NCBI GenBank assembly: GCA_038501195.1
Contig: JBBPUQ010000002.1
Coordinates: forward strand, 434,001 to 498,000
DNA: 64,000 bases
Reading direction: 5' to 3'
Origin: Nemania diffusa
Lineage: Eukaryota; Ascomycota; Sordariomycetes; Xylariales; Xylariaceae
The notes under the pieces are model-generated. The model was not told where the DNA came from. It saw nothing but the letters and a program-made list of their open reading frames with translations, and made no database searches. The position numbers and the translations under genes are program-made. Numbering within the stretch: the stretch's first letter is position 1; each line of letters opens with the position of its first letter. Shown here in pieces: positions 58,496 through 64,000 of the stretch.

Positions 58496-61362
58496 CTAAA
58501 ACCTGAACACACCCCCCGGGCCCCCGGGAAACTCGTCCATGAGTCCCATGAGGCTGGGGTCGTTCTGCGTCATGCGCATGCTATTCTCGTAGCTGGCCTC
58601 ATCGCCGGGGCTACCACCCCCGAATCCTGTTAGGGTGAGCCCCATGGCCTGCTCGAAGCCGTCCCCCATACTCATGTAGTTGATCTCGCCCCCGAAGACG
58701 CCGCCAGGCCAAGGGAGGAGCGGCTGGATCGTGGGTCCCATCGCCCCCGGTGCGCCAGCTGCTGAGGTCGGCAGGCCCGTGGTTGGGTCGTACATGTACG
58801 GTAGCTGCTCCCCGGGAGGTATCCAGTTTGGATAGCCTGGAGGGTTCAAGTTAGGGGCTGATGGCGGCCCACTGCCCTGACCGCCTTGGGGTGGGTTGTT
58901 GCCTGTGGCGACCTCGGAAAGGAGTTGAAGGGGGGTATTCGCCGGGTTGTATTCTGACTGTATCCTGTTCTGCGGTGGCTGATATCGGCGCTGTTGGTCA
59001 TGAGGTGCGCGTGGGGGAGGCCCCTTATCCTGTAGTTTGGGGGGTTTTGCCGTCGGAGCGTTTTGAGGTGCTTCGGATGGCTTCAAGGCAGGATCAATGT
59101 TTTGGTCGCCTTGCGGTTGACCTTGCTTCTGGAACCAGCCGCGCACCATGATGAGAACCATAAGGAACTTGCCAGCAGGGCGCGACTTGTCTAGCGCGGC
59201 CGTCTCCCGAAACCTGTCTAGGAGCCTGTCGATATATTCCGCCACCTTCATATTATCCTTGTTAATGACTTTGCCCAGATCGGCACTAGGTGAAGTGGCG
59301 CTGAAGTATATTTTTATGAGAACGACGACGGCGTATGCAACCCGAACGAAGTTGAAAATAGGCAAACAACGAATGGTCGGTACGTCGAGCGATAGGAATG
59401 TCTCGAATATACTATCTATGGCTGTAAGACAAGATGATAAGGCACTGATGTGGGCGGGCGTCAAAGTCTCGCCTTTATGGGGAATTGGATCGCGTAATGC
59501 TTCGGCGTTAGATGCAGTGAATTCATCGTTAGTCTGTAATGCAATCTCATGCATATACAAATTCATTACACTAAAGCTCAGGAGAAGAGATGCTATTATT
59601 GATTAGTACAGATGATCACTTCGCTTCGAAGCCTCGTACACTTACGCTGCTTATCCTCCTTAGGGATATTTTCACTGTATTTTTGCAAGTCTCGTTCGAA
59701 TCCCCGCAAGGCGTATTGGACTTTGTATGCCGTGATGTCGACGAAAATACTAGGATCGTCCATCGAGAACTGAATGCCCACTTCCTCAGCAAGGCGATGA
59801 GTCCATACCAAGTGGCAAAGATACCTGTCACTCGGCGCTGCTTCCGGTGACGACTCTAATATATCCATGCACTCGGTCATAAACGATTGCCACCTAATCA
59901 AGTTTGGACGGTGTAATGCCATGGCCACATTAGAGGCTAAAAAATAGGCAGCGAGCCATGTTCGGCGTGATTCAATGGTAGTGGGATCCGGGAGTGCATG
60001 TTTTCGGAAGGGGTGATCACGCCAGGTATACGGGATTAGACGAGACTTGGGACTGTTCTTCCTCCTGCCCAGTCCGATGTCGATAGCCATGACACCGGCA
60101 AGATGAACCAGCTGGTAGAACTTGAGCTCTTCGAAATGCTCCGGGGGGAAGTACCAGATGACGCTAATCATGATAGATTGGACCAGTTCTAAGCTCTTCT
60201 GGCCCTGGATGATAATCTTGTTAGCGAAAATCTGCATCAGCTCCTTGACTAGTACGCGTTGGGTATTCGGAGTCTCTGAGGAAGCCACCGACATGATGGC
60301 GAGGAACATGATGGGGCTGGTCTTCCGGACCTCATCTGCAGTGGTGCCAGGCGGGAAGACAACGGCGGGTAGATGAGTTGCCATGCAATCAGTGTATCTC
60401 CGGAAAAGGTCAGCCGCCTGTTCTACGGTTAGGATTCTCCGATCTACGACGTCGGGCTGGAGCTGCTGGCGACCGGGATTTGACGGCGGGGAGTCCTTGT
60501 GGACATCCGGACCAGGGGCTTTGGTGCTCTCGGCGAATTTCCGTTTCTGGCCAGCCATGGCTGGCGGTGCTCCCGTGGTGCTGTTGTCTATGGCCGGGGG
60601 AAATGCGGGCGGGCCCCATTCGCTGGCAACTCTTGTCCTCCTTGCCTCTTCAGCTTCGGGGGGGTAAGCTGGACGCGGATGCGGTGCCGATATCGAGGTC
60701 GATGTCGATGGTGGAGGCGGCGGCGGCGGCGGCGGCGGCGGTGGTATCGATCCTCCACTTGCGCTCCCCCGACTAGCATGCAGACTCGCAGTCAGGGCAT
60801 CTATCTTTTTCTCCAGCTCGGCAACGCGACTGTCCGTCTTCTTTTGTCTTTTCCTGGTGGGCTGAGTGACTATGCAGTCGCGGCCGGCCTTTGCACATCG
60901 CTTGCACGGGCCGTCGGGGTTGTGCAGGTCGGGCTCACATTTGACTTTCAGGCCACGACAAGCTTCGCAAGCCCGCGGACGTTTGGGGTCGTTGGGGTCA
61001 TGAGGCGTCGCAGCGCCGGCCGACGTGGGCGTGGGAGCGGGAGCAATGGCGATGGAGGCAGAGGAGGGCGTCGAGAGAGGCGGCGGGAAGACATTGCTGC
61101 TGCGTGCTGGGGTTTGGGGCGTGAAGAGGATGGAAGCGGTGCCCGTTGGTGTTGTTATGGCGCTCGCAGGCCCGATGCCAATACCAGTCAGAGTTTGAGG
61201 TTGTCGGGGTGCGTATTCGTCACCCTCATCCTCGTCTGACGACGCCTCGCTCAGGGCATCGACGTCGGCGACGCCTGCATGGCGACGTTGTGTCGAGTCG
61301 CGGACAACAATGGAATCCTCGCCAGCGTCGCGGAGGCGAGGGTCTAACGAGGCTGGATCCAT
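58496..61362 (-). CDS. Zn2Cys6 transcription factor, PrtT/War1-like
   Basis: Two exons on the minus strand: 61,362-59,646 and 59,592-58,496, with a 53-bp intron (GTAAGT, TACTAAT branch, TAG), giving about 937 aa. The start is ATG 61,362 (MDPASLDPRL); further upstream the frame is open only from TTG. The zinc cluster RACEACRGLKVKC...CKRCAKAGRDC has Cys at about 132, 135, 142, 153, 156 and 163. A basic linker (RKRQKK) and a short coiled coil (RVAELEKKIDALTASL) follow. A run of twelve Pro comes next, then the regulatory domain with ILTVEQAADLFRRY, FPPGTTADEVRKTSP and WRDHPFRKHALPDP. The C-terminal 200 residues are Pro/Gly-rich and may activate transcription. Family members regulate secreted proteases or weak-acid response. 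Whether it controls the PKS 9 kb away is unknown. Confidence 0.85.
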
Positions 61363-62187
61363 TGGCGCGGGCGCGGGCGCGGCGGGCTGAAGCGAGTGGA
61401 CTTGAATGGTGCCTCTCAGGTCGACTGTGGATAGGGCAAGGTCCACGGCAGAGTGTTGCGCCGATGGTCGATTTTGACGGAGTCTGGAGAACCGGAACGC
61501 CGACGGGTGGGAAGGAGACACCCCAAACCCAGGCCCAGACCATGCCAAAAACCATCATGCCACACAGCCCGTTACAGCCGTTACAGCCTGTTACAGCAGG
61601 TACCTACCTCCCTCCCACCATACCTACTATGTTTGTACCTAGCTGTAAACGTGGGCAGGCACAAGACAACTAATAGACTAGGCTGAAAACGGAAGAAGGT
61701 GGAACGCGCCCAGCCCCGGGCCGTTAGCGCTTGTGTTGTACTCTAGGTACAGGTAGTGCTGCACAGACCTACATATACTTACAGAGTACCTACCTAATTA
61801 GTCCCCCTATCAGCCCCCGGAAAGGTCGATACCTACGTCGGTTGAGTGTGCATGCTAAAACCGGCATCATCATCTCCTACCTTCTTTTTGAGGTTGATTT
61901 TACCTACAGAGTACCTATTGTAATAAATCACATGAGCTTGAAGCTTGGCTCTAGTCTACATGCAGGTATGCGCTACAACACCGTGAGACAGGTAGCCCAA
62001 AATACGACGACTCACATTCAGAGGGCCAACCAGAATTGAGCATTAAGTACAAGTCACACAGCGTCTGTCCTACTTTCGTCGACCATAATGCGCCCAGACG
62101 ACGACATCACTAACGCACAAGCCTATCAACATGCCCGATGTCTTAGCATAGGTAGTCGTCGGTCACTCTACAGACTACCTAAACCGA
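61363..62187. other. Intergenic with TACCTA repeats
   Basis: About 820 bp containing the promoter of the Zn2Cys6 gene and several imperfect TACCTACC and TTACAGC short repeats (about 61,565-61,640). No gene was recognised. Confidence 0.5.
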
Positions 62188-63529
62188 CTAAAAGATGGCT
62201 AGAGCGTTAGGCGGGGAACCGATCAAGCCTGGGATGTTCAACGGTGCCGACGTAAGCAAGAAGCTATACCGTCCAGACGCCTTGCAGTGTGCCGAGAGAG
62301 CCCGAAGGTCCCAAAGCTCGCCGATGGACATGCCGAACATGGCGAGCAGCCAAGGATGAAGAACTAGACGGCGCGAATAACATGTCAGCGATATAGACCT
62401 CATATGTATCGTGTATATGTGTATATAGGTATAGGTATATGTGCCCTCCGCCTCGACTTGGGACAGGCCCGGAGCTTCTAGACTTACCCAGTTCGGTAAC
62501 CGCTGCTTCAGAGCCATCTTCTTTGACCGGAGGCAGTGCCTCGAATGCCCATGCATCCCCAGTCACCGCAGCGAAATGCTTATTCCATAACCACTTCACA
62601 GTCTCCATGGACCCATGCACTAAAAGGGTCTTAGCTTTCTTGTCCCACGAATAGGCATGAGAGTGCGCTTGAGCGTATGATGGAAGAATGTGATGTGAAA
62701 ACGAAGGGGCAAAGGCCTCAACTTACCGCCAGAGATTTTCCGACCCTGAAGCTTCGCAAAGACTTCGGGCGTCGGAGCCTGGAGATACTCTGTCAAACCC
62801 GTACGAACGATGAGAACATCGCCGAGCCGAAACTCGACGCCCTGATCCTTCGCTATACTCTCCATCTCCTCCACTGTGATGCGATGGCCATCGAGGGGAT
62901 GCACGACGGCATCATCGCCTGTCTTGCCCTCGGCTCGCGCCTTCTTCTCTGCCCATTCTTTAAAATCGATGAGTACACCTCGGGCAACCAGTCCGCCGGC
63001 GGAGTGCCAATGATCAAGTGTTGGTGTAGTGTTCGCCTCTGTGTGGGATGCTGCTAACCCCTCCTTTGTCACCTCGATGCCGTTGTAAGCGAGACCCGAG
63101 GGCTGGTGCTGCCAGTGCACCAGACTGTCCCATTGACTGCTAAGCTGCGTGTTGAAATGAATCTCGTCATCCCAACCGGTGCTGTCAGATAGCCCTGCTT
63201 CTTTTAAGGTCATTTGTTTATGAGTGGGCGCTATTCTCCCTGGCATAGGGAAACCCATGGCATTCAATGGCCAGCTGTGGAAAGCGTGTTAACAACCGTG
63301 GCCATGTTATCTTGAGTTGAGAGCGAGTTCTCCAGACTAACTTGAGAGATACCGATACGCCGTCTCTGGCCTCGCTATATGCGCTCTTAATGACATCCGG
63401 AGTCAAGAGGTTGAGCGTCCCCAACAAGTCCTTTTTGCCGTCTTTGTCGAAGACGCCCCAGGCACAGCCTTGGGGCATATCCTTCACCTCTGGGAGGTCA
63501 TCAAATTCCGGCACTTTGGTGATATCCAT
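62188..63529 (-). CDS. Fungal cyclase-family protein (PF04199-like)
   Basis: Four exons on the minus strand: 63,529-63,342, 63,274-62,727, 62,667-62,488 and 62,363-62,188, giving about 363 aa. Introns are 67, 59 and 124 bp, and phases join correctly at all three. The spliced junction gives VSVSLNWPLNAMGFPMPGR, a family hallmark. QLSSQWDSLVHWQHQ follows, where bacterial members have HxGTHxD. ARGVLIDFKEWAEKK and FRLGDVLIVRTGLTEYL come next, then VKWLWNKHFAAVTGDAWAFEALPP and LTSAPLNIPGLIGSPPNALAIF at the C-terminus. The family includes metal-dependent kynurenine formamidases, but the fungal branch has unknown substrates. There is no signal peptide, so it is probably cytosolic. Confidence 0.88.
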
Positions 63530-64000
63530 GTTACTGGGTTGGGTTATGTGCTGTGAAGGTAACAATTGTGGAGCAGACGGCTACGCAGCGTCGATTATCG
63601 GTCCGCCCATTACTATAAGTATAATGGTCAACACTCCCGACCCTAAAGCTGACATGTGCCCCCTTGTAGCATCAAGACATTTCCCCTCATTTGATGACTA
63701 CGCATACTCCGGACTCCAGTCCCTCTCCCAAGACCAACGTGATGTGACATCCCGCTATCTCACTTAGCTCTGCGAGGCAGGCAGTCGGCATCTGCACTAT
63801 TCTTGCTAGTCATCATAACTCGTGATTGGCTTTATCGCAAGTCGCGGGCCGCTCTATCTCGACTTCCTAGCCGCCAAGACTCGAGAACAAGCTAGTATTA
63901 ATTCTTGGCAACTATATCCGTCGACTACCTAACCGAGATTGACCTTAGACTCCATACCCTAGACCTTCATCTGGAATCAATCTACGCATTGTCCACGAAG
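63530..64000. other. Window end, nothing recognised
   Basis: About 470 bp upstream of the cyclase gene, including its promoter. An open frame to 63,767 mostly overlaps the antisense of exon 1 and lacks coding character. Confidence 0.45.

Noticed and set aside
60378..61239. Plus-strand open frames of 132 and 246 codons
   Set aside because: They are antisense shadows of the GC-rich, repeat-containing part of the Zn2Cys6 gene.
61363..61548. N-terminal extension of the Zn2Cys6 factor
   Set aside because: The frame is open but begins at TTG; the first ATG is at 61,362. The same reasoning removed GTG/TTG extensions at 27,152-27,241 and 50,433-50,468.
1..64000. CRISPR arrays, rRNA genes, telomere repeats, captain-type recombinases of giant fungal elements
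   Set aside because: None was seen. CRISPR is not expected in a fungal nucleus, and no TTAGGG arrays or tyrosine-recombinase gene was found.

Overview
The window is nuclear DNA of a filamentous ascomycete (Pezizomycotina, probably Sordariomycetes). The evidence is short GT-AG introns of about 50-170 bp with CTAAC-type branch sites, a highly reducing polyketide synthase, a Zn2Cys6 regulator, fungal-only families, and a large AT isochore of the kind left by repeat-induced point mutation (RIP). Assignment below class level is not possible from sequence reading alone.

Layout. 1-12,330 is an almost pure A+T isochore with no gene. It contains a decayed LTR retrotransposon (5,957-12,004) with two recognisable LTRs and a RIP-altered 5-bp target duplication. 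12,871-21,578 is the isochore edge: a Cys-rich membrane-anchored surface protein, an AAA+ ATPase, a STAND-like N-terminal-domain protein and an aminoglycoside-phosphotransferase-like kinase. 22,396-27,151 holds a FAD-linked oxidoreductase and a membrane-anchored Asp-box beta-propeller, separated by a 383-bp miniature LTR element (24,655-25,037). 27,152-33,947 is a repeat and relic zone with two related TA-flanked MITEs, two coding relics broken by stops that fit RIP, a 32-bp G run and a minisatellite. 33,948-36,065 is a GMC oxidoreductase, followed by a 498-bp hAT-like MITE.

38,566-51,783 is the biosynthetic core: a rhodopsin-like seven-helix membrane protein transcribed divergently from a 13-exon highly reducing PKS (KS-AT-DH-CMeT-ER-KR-ACP, about 2,525 aa), then a membrane-tethered alpha/beta hydrolase. 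The PKS has no release domain, so the hydrolase is a candidate for chain release. The FAD-linked and GMC oxidoreductases upstream are possible tailoring enzymes, but repeats separate them from the core. 51,784-64,000 returns to sparse, ordinary sequence: a serine-rich phosphoprotein-like gene, a PrtT/War1-like Zn2Cys6 regulator and a fungal cyclase-family enzyme.

Gene models were built by hand: exon boundaries come from splice consensus, reading phase and continuity of recognisable family motifs. Boundaries may be off by a base or two in places.
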